From Algisphaera agarilytica (GTDB lineage: Bacteria; Planctomycetota; Phycisphaerae; Phycisphaerales; Phycisphaeraceae), in contig NZ_JACHGY010000001.1 in assembly GCF_014207595.1 (NCBI RefSeq), positions 1,814,812 to 1,878,811 on the forward strand: a stretch of DNA of 64,000 nucleotides, in the 5' to 3' direction. The notes beneath the pieces are model-generated. The model was not told the DNA's origin. It saw only the letters and a program-made list of their open reading frames with translations, and did not search any database. Position numbers and translations under genes: made by a program. Within the stretch, counting starts at the first letter, position 1, and each line of letters opens with the position of its first letter. Shown here in pieces: positions 7,873-16,516 of this stretch.

Positions 7873-9030
7873 ATGAGCGAAGACTCTCCCCGCGTCCGCC
7901 ACGTCGTCGGCTGCATGACCGGCACCAGCCTCGACGGCCTCGACGCCGCGCTCGTCCGCATCACCGGCACGGGCCTGGACATGACCGCCGAGTTCGTCGG
8001 CATGGTTAGCGCCCCCCTGCCTGATGCGCTGCGTACCACACTCCTGTCGATGGCCAACGGCGAATCGCATCCGCCCATCGAGTTCATGCGGGCCGCGCGG
8101 TACTTGGGCGTCGTCCACGCCGAGGCCGTCGCGCAACTCCTCAGCACGCACGCCTCAGACCTTAAGCCGGATTTCATCGTCGCCCACGGCCAAACCATCT
8201 GGCACGCCCCCCCCGACCGGTTGAGTTGGCAGTTGTTCGATCCCTGGCCGATCGTACGAGCCCTGCAGTTACCCGTTTGTTACGACCTGCGGCAGGCGGA
8301 TTTGGTTGCGGGAGGCGAGGGGGCGCCGATCACGCCGATTACCGACTGGGTCATGTATCGAAAGCCTGGGAAGAAACGGTGTGTCTTGAATCTTGGTGGT
8401 ATCGCAAACATCACCGTACTCCCGTCGAATGGGATGATTACTGATGTGATGGCTGAAGATGTTGGTCCATGCAATTTGCTTATAGATCAAGCGGTCAGGC
8501 TGCTTCACCCTCACGAATCTATGGATCGCGACGGCAAGTTTTCTCGGGACATTTCTACGATCAGCACGGTGTTCTACGAGATTCGGAAAGCTCCGTTCTT
8601 CTCGAGACCTAGACCAAGGACGACCGGTCGAGAAGATTTTGATATGGAATGGCTTCGCGATGTTGCACGAAAAAGTGAGGCCAATGCCGATTGCTGGGTG
8701 GCTTCGGTGGTTGAGGCGGCTGCCCGTCTCGCTTTGGCTGAGCTTGGGCTTGAAGATGGCGACGAGTTGATTTTGGCCGGAGGGGGCACGCGGAATCCTA
8801 CTTTGCTGAAAAACATCAGAGATAGAGCGACGCGCTGGGGCGATCGTCAAGTAGCGGTTGGCACATCCGACGAATTCGGCATCCCCTGCGAAGCGCGTGA
8901 GGCGATGGGGTTTGCGGTGCTTGGGGCGTTGTCGCAGGACGGCGTGCCGATCACGCTGCCGCAGGTGACCGGAGCAGAGACGCCGGGCGTGGCGGGGGTT
9001 TGGGCGTATCCCGACGGGTCATCAGCGTGA
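7873..9030 (+). CDS. anmK: Anhydro-N-acetylmuramic acid kinase
   Basis: 385 residues, normal for AnmK. It opens and phosphorylates 1,6-anhydro-MurNAc to MurNAc-6-phosphate, the substrate of MurQ encoded next. Motifs: GCMTGTSLDGLDAALV near the N-terminus, VAHGQTIWHAPP, LNLGGIANIT, DVGPCNLLIDQAV and LAGGGTRNP. I start it at the ATG at 7873 because homology begins there. The stretch at about 8280-8860 has clearly lower GC (around 48 %) and different codon use from the flanks, although the frame is intact. Confidence 0.95.
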   Translation: MSEDSPRVRHVVGCMTGTSLDGLDAALVRITGTGLDMTAEFVGMVSAPLPDALRTTLLSMANGESHPPIEFMRAARYLGVVHAEAVAQLLSTHASDLKPDFIVAHGQTIWHAPPDRLSWQLFDPWPIVRALQLPVCYDLRQADLVAGGEGAPITPITDWVMYRKPGKKRCVLNLGGIANITVLPSNGMITDVMAEDVGPCNLLIDQAVRLLHPHESMDRDGKFSRDISTISTVFYEIRKAPFFSRPRPRTTGREDFDMEWLRDVARKSEANADCWVASVVEAAARLALAELGLEDGDELILAGGGTRNPTLLKNIRDRATRWGDRQVAVGTSDEFGIPCEAREAMGFAVLGALSQDGVPITLPQVTGAETPGVAGVWAYPDGSSA

Positions 9031-9054
9031 GGGGTGATAATCCCGGGCCTGGTT

Positions 9055-9128
9055 GTTTAGCGGGCGATCGCAGATCGCCGATGGTCTCAGATAGCTACCA
9101 ACCGGCGATCTCCGATCGCCCGCTAAAC
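9055..9128. repeat. Inverted repeat in the anmK-murQ gap
   Basis: Arms begin GTTTAGCGGGCGATCG at 9055 and end CGATCGCCCGCTAAAC at 9128, with GATCGCCG/CGGCGATC continuing inward; a ~22-bp loop lies between. It nearly fills the gap between the two recycling genes and ends 11 bp before the murQ start, so it may lower readthrough or sequester the murQ initiation site. Confidence 0.8.
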
Positions 9129-9139
9129 TGGGAATTGCC

Positions 9140-10126
9140 ATGTCCGACCCTTCGCTCGACCGCAGCCAACTGGAGACCGAAAAACGGCTCGCCTCGGCGG
9201 CGGCAATTGATGCGTTATCGGTCGCCCAGACGCTCCAGCTCATGAACACCCAGGACATCGAGGTCCCGCGGATCGTGCGGACCGCGCTGCCGGCGCTCAC
9301 CAAACTGATCGAGCGGATCATCGCTGGGATGCGCGAAGGCGGCCGACTGATCTACGTCGGCGCGGGGACGTCCGGCCGGCTGGGTGTGCTCGACGCCAGC
9401 GAATGCCCGCCGACCTTCTTCACCGACCCCACCGACGTCGTGGGCGTCATCGCCGGGGGCGACAAAGCGCTGCGTCGCTCGGCCGAGGGCAAGGAAGACG
9501 ACCCCACCGGCAGCCACCTGACGCTGACCAACATGCAGCTCACCGAGCACGACACGCTCGTGGGCATCGCCGCGGGTGGGACGACGCCTTTTGTGTGGGG
9601 CGCGATCGAATTCGCCCGCAACAAGGGCGCGGCGACCGGGATCATCACCTGCGTGAAACTCAGCACGCTGCGTAAACCCATCCAGCGGGCTCCGCTCGTG
9701 CCTGGAAACGCGCCGGTCGATCTGCCCGCCCCCCCGGAAGAGCAGTTCCGCGTGGATCACCCGATCGAGCTGATCGTCGGCCCCGAGGTGGTCACCGGTT
9801 CGACCCGCCTCAAGGCCGGCACCGCGACCAAGCTCGCGCTGAACATGATCACCACCACGACGATGGTTCAGCTCGGCAAGACCTGGGGCAACCTGATGGT
9901 CGACGTGCGGGCGACCAACGACAAGCTCACCGACCGGGCCCAGCGCATCCTCATGCAGCAGCTCGGCATCGACCGCGAGGCGGCGGGCGAATTACTCGAT
10001 CAGGCCGACGGCCGGGTGAAGTTGGCGCTGGTGATGCACCGCAAGAACCTCGATGCCGAGGCGGCCGAGGCGCTCATCGACGAGCACGGCGGGAAGCTCC
10101 GGCCGATCCTTGGGTCGCCGAAATAA
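9140..10126 (+). CDS. murQ: N-acetylmuramic acid 6-phosphate etherase
   Basis: 328 residues. It cleaves the lactyl ether of MurNAc-6-phosphate to give GlcNAc-6-phosphate and lactate. SIS-domain features: GGRLIYVGAGTSGRLGVLDASECPPTF, GIAAGGTTPFV, and GPEVVTGSTRLKAGTATKL, the family signature carrying the catalytic Glu. It follows anmK, so kinase and etherase are adjacent and act in order on wall turnover products. Positions 9687-9760 encode a slightly longer Pro-rich loop than usual. Confidence 0.95.
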   Translation: MSDPSLDRSQLETEKRLASAAAIDALSVAQTLQLMNTQDIEVPRIVRTALPALTKLIERIIAGMREGGRLIYVGAGTSGRLGVLDASECPPTFFTDPTDVVGVIAGGDKALRRSAEGKEDDPTGSHLTLTNMQLTEHDTLVGIAAGGTTPFVWGAIEFARNKGAATGIITCVKLSTLRKPIQRAPLVPGNAPVDLPAPPEEQFRVDHPIELIVGPEVVTGSTRLKAGTATKLALNMITTTTMVQLGKTWGNLMVDVRATNDKLTDRAQRILMQQLGIDREAAGELLDQADGRVKLALVMHRKNLDAEAAEALIDEHGGKLRPILGSPK

Positions 10127-10133
10127 ATAAGCC

Positions 10134-10217
10134 AACCACAGAGACACGGAGGCACCGAGTTAAACCCTGCCAATGACTGCGCGGGTCTTAACTCGGTGCC
10201 TCTGTGTCTCTGTGGTT
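10134..10217. repeat. Inverted repeat, ACCACAGAGACACGG type
   Basis: AACCACAGAGACACGGAGGC at 10134 is mirrored by GCCTCTGTGTCTCTGTGGTT ending at 10217; arms are about 30 bp with a ~24-bp centre. It lies between convergent murQ and the isomerase gene and could terminate transcription from both sides. Confidence 0.85.
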
Positions 10218-10231
10218 CTATCCGGTCGTTC

Positions 10232-10984
10232 TTACGACGTCAGGCTACGCATCTTTTGCACGCATTTGGTCAAAGCGGGCACGGGGTTTTCGACGTCGGC
10301 TTCGTACTCGAGGACCGCGGTGCCGTTGAAGCCGTTGTCGTCGAGGGCTTTCACGAAGGCGGGCAGGTCGAGGGTGCCGGTGCCGACGACGACGTCGTTC
10401 CACTGGGCGTTGGGGTCGAAGACAAAGTCTTTGTAGTGGACGCCGAAGACCGCGTCGGCGTAGTGCTTGGCCCACTCGACGGGGTTGCCGTTTTGGGGGC
10501 CGGTCTGCATGCACCAGGCGGTGTCGATGCAGACGCCGACGTGGCCGTCGCCGAGCTTGATGAGGTGGTCGATGATGTCGCGGGAGCCGCCGAACATGTA
10601 GCCGCCGTGGCAGTGGATGCCGACCTGGATGCCGTAGTCGGCGGCGAGCTTGGCGGTCTTGGGCACGGCGGTGTGGAAGCTGTCGACCCTGAAGTGGGCG
10701 GTGATGAGCTTGGCGCCCGCGGCTGCGGCGCACTCGAACCACTGGCGTTCGTTGTCGTTGCCGACGAAGGTTTGGACGCCGATGGAGTTGACCGCCACGC
10801 CGCCGTCGCGGTAGGTCTTGACGATTTCTTTGAATTCTTCGGGCTTGTCGAAGTCGGCGTGGACCGCACAGACCTCGATCGAATCGACGCCGATCTCCTT
10901 GACCTTCTCCGCCACGTCGGCGTTGTCTTTGAAGTGGCGGAAGCAGAAACTCTGGACACCGAAATTCAGGGCGGGGCTGGGCAT
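10232..10984 (-). CDS. Sugar phosphate isomerase/epimerase family TIM-barrel protein
   Basis: 250 residues of the AP-endonuclease-2-like TIM barrel. The family includes hydroxypyruvate isomerase, IolE and other sugar isomerases and epimerases. Seen: NFGVQSFCFRHF at the start, IQVGIHCHGGYM, VGVCIDTAWCMQTG with a metal-ligand Asp, FGVHYKDFVFD and TAVLEYEADV with the C-terminal Glu. These acidic and His residues fit a divalent-metal site. The substrate is not clear and no sugar-pathway neighbour helps. It converges on murQ. Confidence 0.8.
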   Translation of the reverse strand: MPSPALNFGVQSFCFRHFKDNADVAEKVKEIGVDSIEVCAVHADFDKPEEFKEIVKTYRDGGVAVNSIGVQTFVGNDNERQWFECAAAAGAKLITAHFRVDSFHTAVPKTAKLAADYGIQVGIHCHGGYMFGGSRDIIDHLIKLGDGHVGVCIDTAWCMQTGPQNGNPVEWAKHYADAVFGVHYKDFVFDPNAQWNDVVVGTGTLDLPAFVKALDDNGFNGTAVLEYEADVENPVPALTKCVQKMRSLTS

Positions 10985-11357
10985 GATACTTCTCCGAGCG
11001 CGGTGATTCGCGAAGCGCTAGGGTACAACCATGCCTTCGCGATGTCTGCGTCGAATTGCGGAATTTAATACAAAAAATGAACAGCCTGGAACACCTGTTC
11101 CAAATGTTTGAGTGTTGTGCTCGGAGGGGGTTTTGAGCCGCCTAAGCTGGAGGGCCGACGCAAAGAAAAACCGCCCCGGTGTTGGCCGGGGCGGCTTTGG
11201 GCGGCGTTGCTTACGGGTCCCTTCCGTGTGATCTTTCCCTGGATCTAGCCGCTTCCCGCGTCTTGGGCCCCGATGACTCGGGGCCGGTTCGCCTTGCGGG
11301 AGCTCTCTTTTCCCGTTTGCGATCGTTGCGGGTTGTCTGAAACGAACTTGTTTGTGT
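10985..11357. other. Intergenic region with a minus-strand terminator and a possible structured 3' UTR
   Basis: 373 bp. A stem CCGCCCCGG/CCGGGGCGG at 11171-11194 with an A-rich left flank (AAAGAAAAA) is a Rho-independent terminator read on the minus strand, ~165 bp past the response-regulator stop codon. The stretch between stop and terminator has further GC hairpins (for example GGCCCCGA/TCGGGGCC near 11270-11290) and could be a long structured 3' UTR or a small RNA. GGAAC-ACCT-GTTCC near 11080 is a short palindrome of unknown role upstream of the isomerase gene. Confidence 0.5.
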
Positions 11358-11936
11358 TTAGTACACGATGGCCACGGCGTCTTCGACCGCTTCGATGACC
11401 GAGCGGACGTGGAACGGCTTCTTGAGGTAGCCGTCGAAGCCTTGGTTGATCAGGTGTTGGGCCTGGCCGTCGGTGAACTTGCCGGACATGGCGATCACCT
11501 TGGTGGCCTGCAGGTCGTCGCTGGCGCGGACGAGCTTGAGCACGTCTTCACCCTGGACATCGCCCAGGTGCATGTCGAGCAGCAGGACGTGCGGGCGGAA
11601 CTTTTCACACTCGATGCCGGCGGCGAAGCCGGTGTCGGCGGTCTTGACTTCGTAGTTGGCTTGTTCGGTCAGCACCTTGGTCAGGACGCCGACGATCTCG
11701 CTGGCCTGGTCGACGACCAGGACGCGGGTCTTGCCCGACTGCAGCCCGTCGAGCGGGATGTTGTGGGCCTTCATGAAGCGGAGCAAAGCCGGCATGGGGA
11801 TGCGGCGGTCTTTGCTGCCGGGGATGCGGTAGCCCTTGAGCTGGCCCGAGTCGAACCACTTGCTGACCGTGCGGGGCGCGACGTTACAAATTTTGGCGAC
11901 TTCGCCCGTGGTCAAGATGTCTTTTTGTTTGGCCAT
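11358..11936 (-). CDS. Response regulator with N-terminal excisionase-type HTH
   Basis: 192 residues from the ATG at 11936. Residues 6-60 form a winged-HTH of the excisionase/MerR class (TTGEVAKICNVAPRTVSKWFD, then GYRIPGSKDRRIP); residues ~70-190 form a receiver. The receiver keeps the phosphorylatable Asp (VLLLDMHLGD), a Ser at the switch (AMSGK) and the Lys (YLKKPF), but has VVDQ where most have paired Asp. DNA binding before the receiver is the reverse of OmpR-type order. A frame extending 24 codons upstream exists, but the HTH begins exactly at the ATG chosen. No histidine kinase is nearby. Confidence 0.88.
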   Translation of the reverse strand: MAKQKDILTTGEVAKICNVAPRTVSKWFDSGQLKGYRIPGSKDRRIPMPALLRFMKAHNIPLDGLQSGKTRVLVVDQASEIVGVLTKVLTEQANYEVKTADTGFAAGIECEKFRPHVLLLDMHLGDVQGEDVLKLVRASDDLQATKVIAMSGKFTDGQAQHLINQGFDGYLKKPFHVRSVIEAVEDAVAIVY

Positions 11937-12127
11937 AGCGGCAAACCCTTCAGCTTTCTCCTTGAATCTCCCGGCCCACACGACGTCGGTGCGTGAGCTG
12001 TACCCCATTCACATCGACCAGCCCCGCCAATCGGTTAACCCTCCTAACACGAAAAAACATTACCGCCCCCATGGGCGGCTCAGGCGGAGTCTTAGGTATT
12101 TTCAGACAGGTGGTGAAGGCGAGAAGA

Positions 12128-12373
12128 TCAACCCCCCGACACCGGCGGGATCAGGGCCAACTCGTCATGGTCCGCTAAAACATGCGCTGAATCGACGTAA
12201 GCGAGGTTGACCGCCACCGCCAACGTTTCTCGCGCCGAAGCCAACGCGGGGTAACGCTCGGCCAACTCCGTCAGCGCATCGTCCACGCGAGACTTCAACG
12301 GCAGCTCAAGTTCGATTTCTCGGACCCCCACACGGTCCGCGAGCGACGCAAAAAACAGGACTTTGATCTTCAT
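12128..12373 (-). CDS. moaD: Molybdopterin synthase sulfur carrier subunit MoaD
   Basis: 81 residues, ubiquitin-like fold, ending in ALIPPVSGG. The C-terminal Gly-Gly is the thiocarboxylated tail that gives sulfur to precursor Z with MoaE. The start MKIKVLFFASLADRVG is typical. It lies 22 bp downstream of moeA on the same strand, so both probably serve molybdenum cofactor synthesis from one transcript. MoaE is not in the window. Confidence 0.93.
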   Translation of the reverse strand: MKIKVLFFASLADRVGVREIELELPLKSRVDDALTELAERYPALASARETLAVAVNLAYVDSAHVLADHDELALIPPVSGG

Positions 12374-12395
12374 CTTTTTTTGGGGCTTGCTGATT

Positions 12396-13682
12396 TCAAT
12401 GTGCGGCGGTGTCCGAATAACCCCCGAGCAGAGGCAAAAACATCAGGGGCGTGCCCGCGTGCAGCTCGGTGTTCGAGGCGGGCAAGCGTACCCAACCTTC
12501 GGCCGTGGCGGTGTGTGACAGATCGCCCGAACCCTGCCACGGCAAGACCTCGACCTGCTCGCGGGTCTCGCCCACGAAGCGCGCAGCGCGGAACGCCTCA
12601 CGGCGGGCGTTGGGTTTGGTGGGCGTTGACAGCCACACCCGCCGCCACGGCAACACCGGGTCGAGCCCGAGCATCCTGCGGACCATCGGCCACGCAAAAA
12701 GGTGGGCCGTCGCCAACACGCTCACCGGATTCCCCGGCAACCCGATCACACAAGCCGCTTGCGGCTTAGCGCTGCGATCGCCCTGCGGTTTGGCTACGAA
12801 GACGGGTTTGCCCGGCTGCATCTTCACGCCGTGCAAGACGGTTTCGTATCCCAGGGTGGGCCACGTCGCGGGGAACAAGTCGCGTTGCCCGACGCTGACA
12901 CCGCCAGAGGTGATGACCAGATCGGCGTCAGCCACGGCTTGCGTGCATGCCTCGGTTACGGCTTGCGCTTCGTCAACCACATGTTCTTGCCGAACGACCT
13001 CGCAACCCATCGCGTATAGCAGCGCCACCAGCATCGGCCCGTTGCTGTTGCGGATCTGCTGCGGCTCGAGTTCCGCCAGCGGCGTATCGATCGGCCGAAG
13101 CTCGTCGCCCGAGCTGAGGATGACCACCCGGGGCTTACGCGTCACGCTGACTTGGCCGGCCCCCACCGCCGCGGCGATCCCGAGGTGGTGTGGCCGGAGC
13201 ATGGTGCCTGCGGGAATGATTTCCTGTCCGGCCGTGGCGTCGGCACCGCGTTGGTGGATGTTCATCCCCGGCTTCACGCCCTCGACCGTGAACCGCACCG
13301 TGGGCGAATCGCCTTCGGTGACCTGCGCTTTTTCGATCTGCACCACCGCGTCGAACCCGGTCGTGTCGCGTGGGACCGCGGCGCCGGTTGCGATGCGGAC
13401 GACATCGGCTTGCGGGTCGAGTTCCAAGCCGTCGGGCAGCGTGCCCCCTGCCGGGATGCTGCCCACGACACGGAAGTCCTTCTCTGCGGCCCACGCGTCG
13501 GCCCGCAGCGCGAACCCGTCCATGGCCGAGCGGTCGAACGGCGGTTGATCCCGGTCGGCGGTCACCGCCTCCCGTAGCACCCGCGCGGCCGCTTTGGGCA
13601 ACGCAACGTGTTCGGCCTCCAGCGGATTGCAGCAGGACAGGGCCTCGGGAAGGGCTTGTGAATAGTCGGGCAGATCGGCCAT
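12396..13682 (-). CDS. moeA: Molybdopterin molybdenumtransferase MoeA
   Basis: 428 residues. It inserts molybdate into adenylated molybdopterin. Motifs in order: DQPPFDRSAMDGFALRAD, IATGAAVPRDTTGFDAVVQIE, NIHQRGADA, SSGDELRPI, TSGGVSVGQRD, MQPGKPVFVAKP and CVIGLPGNPVS. Between GKPVFVAKP and GLPGNPVS lies a short extra stretch, GDRSAKPQAA, encoded by a copy of an intergenic palindrome word (12752-12772); MoeA proteins are normally tighter there. The active-site GLPGNP is intact, so the enzyme is probably functional. Confidence 0.94.
   Translation of the reverse strand: MADLPDYSQALPEALSCCNPLEAEHVALPKAAARVLREAVTADRDQPPFDRSAMDGFALRADAWAAEKDFRVVGSIPAGGTLPDGLELDPQADVVRIATGAAVPRDTTGFDAVVQIEKAQVTEGDSPTVRFTVEGVKPGMNIHQRGADATAGQEIIPAGTMLRPHHLGIAAAVGAGQVSVTRKPRVVILSSGDELRPIDTPLAELEPQQIRNSNGPMLVALLYAMGCEVVRQEHVVDEAQAVTEACTQAVADADLVITSGGVSVGQRDLFPATWPTLGYETVLHGVKMQPGKPVFVAKPQGDRSAKPQAACVIGLPGNPVSVLATAHLFAWPMVRRMLGLDPVLPWRRVWLSTPTKPNARREAFRAARFVGETREQVEVLPWQGSGDLSHTATAEGWVRLPASNTELHAGTPLMFLPLLGGYSDTAAH
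12752..12772. repeat. AGCCGCTTGCGGCTTAGCG word inside moeA
   Basis: The same word occurs at 17326-17343 and, as a hairpin, at 18753-18786. Here it is translated on the minus strand as part of SAKPQA just before the MoeA GLPGNP motif, so it looks like an in-frame insertion of a dispersed palindrome. Confidence 0.75.
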
Positions 13683-13751
13683 GGCTTCATCTTACGGGTC
13701 TGCCCCTATCGGGGTAACGCGTCAGATGCTGAAGTGAGTAAAATCCCCGCC

Positions 13752-14858
13752 ATGCAACAGACTCAAGCCGCCATCAGCGACACCCAGGGCAACTTCAGCA
13801 TCCAGACCATCGACGTCGGCAAGCCGGGCCCCGGCGAGGTCGCGGTGGATATCAAAGCCTCGGGCATCTGCCACACCGACTACGACTCGATGAACTGGGA
13901 CCAGCGCGTCGTCATGGGCCACGAGGGGGCGGGCATCGTCACCGCCATCGGCGACGGCGTCACGACCTGCGACGTCGGCGACAAGGTCCTGCTCAACTGG
14001 GCCATCCCCTGCATGGCCTGCCCGATGTGTGTGCGTGGCCACCAGAACCTCTGCATGACGCAGAACACCGTCACCGCCGCCGACCCCGCGAATTGCGCCG
14101 CCCACCCCGAGTCCACCCAACTCGACGGCCAACCCATCTACCGCTCGTTCGCCGTCGGCACCATGAGCGCCCACACCGTCGTCAAAGAAGCCGCGATCAT
14201 CCCCATCCACGTCGACATCCCCTGGGACTCGGCGTGCATCGTCGGCTGCGGCGTGATGACCGGCTACGGCTCGGCGGTGAACAGCGGTAAGGTGAAGGCC
14301 GGCGACAACACCGTGGTCATCGGCTGCGGCGGCGTGGGCCTCAACGCGATCCAGGGCTGCCGTATCGCCGGGGCGGGCAAAGTGATCGCCATCGACCTCA
14401 GCGAAACCCGCCTCGAAATGGCCAAGCAGTTCGGCGCGACCCACACCATCCAGGCTCAGCGCGACGACAAGGGATTGCTCAAAGCAGCCGAGCAGGTTGC
14501 ACAACTCTGTGGCGGGATCGGGGCCGATGTCGCGGTCGAAGCGACGGCCGTGCCCGCGCTCGGCGCGGCGCCACTCGCTATGGTCCGCTCCGGCGGCACG
14601 GCCGTGCAGGCCTCGGGCATCGAGCAAGAGATCACCATCGACATGAACCTCTTCGAGTGGGACAAGGTCTACATCAACCCGCTCTACGGCGGCTGCCGCC
14701 CCACCATCGATCTGCCCATCCTGCTCGACCTCTACGCCAAGGGCGAACTCCTGCTCGACGAGATGATCAGCAAGCAATACGCCCTGGGCGACCTCGGCCA
14801 AGCCTTCGACGACATGCACCACGGCCGCATCGCCAAGGGCGTGATCATGTTCGATTGA
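13752..14858 (+). CDS. Zinc-dependent alcohol dehydrogenase
   Basis: 368 residues, medium-chain dehydrogenase. Catalytic-zinc ligands are in SGICHTDYD and MGHEGAGIV; the structural-zinc Cys4 lobe is CMACPMCVRGHQNLC; the NAD fold is VIGCGGVGLNAIQG with Asp after the second strand (AIDLSE), which suggests NAD. The overall pattern recalls class III enzymes, and the next gene is an esterase of the S-formylglutathione-hydrolase type of fold, so a role in aldehyde oxidation is possible but not shown. I start at ATG 13752; a GTG six codons upstream is the alternative. Confidence 0.85.
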   Translation: MQQTQAAISDTQGNFSIQTIDVGKPGPGEVAVDIKASGICHTDYDSMNWDQRVVMGHEGAGIVTAIGDGVTTCDVGDKVLLNWAIPCMACPMCVRGHQNLCMTQNTVTAADPANCAAHPESTQLDGQPIYRSFAVGTMSAHTVVKEAAIIPIHVDIPWDSACIVGCGVMTGYGSAVNSGKVKAGDNTVVIGCGGVGLNAIQGCRIAGAGKVIAIDLSETRLEMAKQFGATHTIQAQRDDKGLLKAAEQVAQLCGGIGADVAVEATAVPALGAAPLAMVRSGGTAVQASGIEQEITIDMNLFEWDKVYINPLYGGCRPTIDLPILLDLYAKGELLLDEMISKQYALGDLGQAFDDMHHGRIAKGVIMFD

Positions 14859-14860
14859 TC

Positions 14861-14988
14861 CACGCCAAGGCAGCAAGGCAAATTTTTCCACAGATTGGCA
14901 CGATTAGCAGGATTTCAAGACAAACCAAGGCAATAAACAAGTGGTTTGTTTTTGCCTTTAATCATCTTAATCCTGTAAATCTGTGGAT
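14861..14988. repeat. Composite inverted repeat (CCACAGATT type)
   Basis: After a CACGCCAAGGCAGCAAGGC word, arms starting TCCACAGATTGGCACGATTA (14888) and ending TCCTGTAAATCTGTGGA (14988) oppose each other. An inner pair AAACCAAGGCA / TGGTTTGTTTTTGCC lies within. The CACGCCAAG word also occurs at 20777-20805. It lies between the dehydrogenase and the esterase genes. Confidence 0.7.
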
Positions 14989-15028
14989 AAACATGCCTTT
15001 GGTTTTTTCCTTTATCGAGAGCGAATCC

Positions 15029-15832
15029 ATGCCGCGTTTCCGCACGATCGAAGTCTCCGACCCGCCGTTTGAGTCGGCGAACCTGCGCTATATCACGATC
15101 AAGACGCCCAACCTCGTCGGCCGAGGTGACATCAGCGTCTTCGTCCCCAATGGCGCACAAGAGGCAGGTAAGCTACTCCCGCTGGTCACGCTGCTCCACG
15201 GCGTGTATGGCAGCCACTGGGTCTGGTCGCAGAAAGCTGGCGTGCACCTCACCGCCCAGCGCATGATCGACGCCGGTGAGATTCCGCCGATGCTCATCGC
15301 CATGCCCTCCGACGGCCTCATGTTCGACGGCAGCGCCTATCTCCCGCACAACGACCGCAAGTTCGACGCCTGGATCGTCGAGGATGTGCCCGATGCCGTG
15401 ATCGAAGCGGGCATCCCCACCGCCGCGGATTCGCCACGATTCATTTGCGGCCTATCGATGGGCGGCTACGGCGCACTTCGACTCGGTGCGGCAAACCCCG
15501 ATCGCTTCGCCGCCTTCGCCGGCCATTCCTCAATCACCGACTTCGACCAGATGAAGCTCTTCGTCGAAGAGCTGGATGAAACGTACGGCCAACCCACCGT
15601 CGAACGCTCGGTCTTCCAAACCCTCAAACAGAACGCAGGCCATTTGCCCCCCTTCCGCTTCGACTGCGGCCCGGACGACATCCTTATCGAGCACAACCGC
15701 AAACTCCACGCCGACCTCGACGCCGCGGGCATTACCCATACCTACGAAGAACACCCCGGCGGCCACGAATGGCCCTACTGGACCAAGCACATCGAAGCCA
15801 GCCTGAAGTTCTTCGCTGAAGAGTTGGGCTGA
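15029..15832 (+). CDS. Alpha/beta-hydrolase esterase (esterase D-like)
   Basis: 267 residues. The Ser-nucleophile elbow is GLSMGGYGAL, preceded by the strand and loop LVTLLHGVYGSHWVW (oxyanion region); the acid is probably in DCGPDDILIEHN and the His in HPGGHEWPYW. This is the putative-esterase fold shared by S-formylglutathione hydrolase and antigen-85-like proteins. No signal peptide, so cytoplasmic. The ATG at 15029 matches the start of the domain; an ATG at 14993 would add 12 residues. Gene order after the zinc dehydrogenase suggests a shared pathway. Confidence 0.8.
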   Translation: MPRFRTIEVSDPPFESANLRYITIKTPNLVGRGDISVFVPNGAQEAGKLLPLVTLLHGVYGSHWVWSQKAGVHLTAQRMIDAGEIPPMLIAMPSDGLMFDGSAYLPHNDRKFDAWIVEDVPDAVIEAGIPTAADSPRFICGLSMGGYGALRLGAANPDRFAAFAGHSSITDFDQMKLFVEELDETYGQPTVERSVFQTLKQNAGHLPPFRFDCGPDDILIEHNRKLHADLDAAGITHTYEEHPGGHEWPYWTKHIEASLKFFAEELG

Positions 15833-15835
15833 TGC

Positions 15836-16516
15836 TTATCTGCCCGACTCAGCGGTGGGCTGAAGCTTGCCTTCGCTGATTGCTTGGTTGATGTGATCGA
15901 TGACCGCGTCGTATTGCCCGGTCTGATCGAGTTCAGAGAAGCTGACGGTCAGCACGAAGAAGCAGCAAAGAATTAACAATACCACGGCCGCGCCACGCCA
16001 GAGCCCCGAGGCGCTGCCCAGGGCGGGAGTAACTTTTTCATCTTCTCCATCCGGGTTGCGCGGGCCGTCGAGGTGGTTCAGCAAAGTCTGGCGGCAGGGG
16101 CCAATGACAAACTCGGCGAGGAACGCGCCGTAGAAGGTTGAGAGCAGTGCGACCGCCATGCCCGCCCCGATCGACGAGGGGCTGCTGAGGTCGGACAGCA
16201 TGGTGATCAGGCCGGTGAGGGTGATCACGATTCCTGCGCCCCACGCGACTTGGTACGCCTGAGCCGCCACCGCGACCCGCTGCCGAAGTCGCGTTTCGTC
16301 TGCATCGCCCGGCCCGGCAATGACCGCGCCGATGGTGTCAACAATGTCGCTGAGCGAGAAACAGCACAAGGCGCATCCCGCGAGCAAGACGACCACCCCC
16401 ATCAGCGAAGGCAGATCGATGTACCGCCCCAAGTTACCCCCGCTCCCGGCCCAAAGGGTCCAGGCGAAACCCAGTAGGACGACATGAAGCCCAATAAGAC
16501 GCGAGAACAATTGCAT
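15836..16516 (-). CDS. MotA/TolQ/ExbB-like membrane protein
   Basis: 226 residues with four hydrophobic segments (about 5-27, 36-58, 88-150 as a pair, and 190-212). The middle pair GIVITLTGLITML..IGAGMAVALLSTFYGAFLAEFVIGP is the MotA/ExbB proton-channel pattern (Gly-rich helix, then ALL-T-YG and a Pro). No MotB/ExbD partner is adjacent, so it may be a stand-alone relative. A GAGGA lies before the ATG at 16516. The stop nearly touches the esterase stop (3 bp), tail to tail. Confidence 0.7.
   Translation of the reverse strand: MQLFSRLIGLHVVLLGFAWTLWAGSGGNLGRYIDLPSLMGVVVLLAGCALCCFSLSDIVDTIGAVIAGPGDADETRLRQRVAVAAQAYQVAWGAGIVITLTGLITMLSDLSSPSSIGAGMAVALLSTFYGAFLAEFVIGPCRQTLLNHLDGPRNPDGEDEKVTPALGSASGLWRGAAVVLLILCCFFVLTVSFSELDQTGQYDAVIDHINQAISEGKLQPTAESGR

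Noticed and set aside
13722..14891. Long minus-strand frame opposite the alcohol dehydrogenase
   Set aside because: The plus-strand enzyme has all zinc and NAD motifs; the opposite frame is low-complexity and typical of high-GC antisense.
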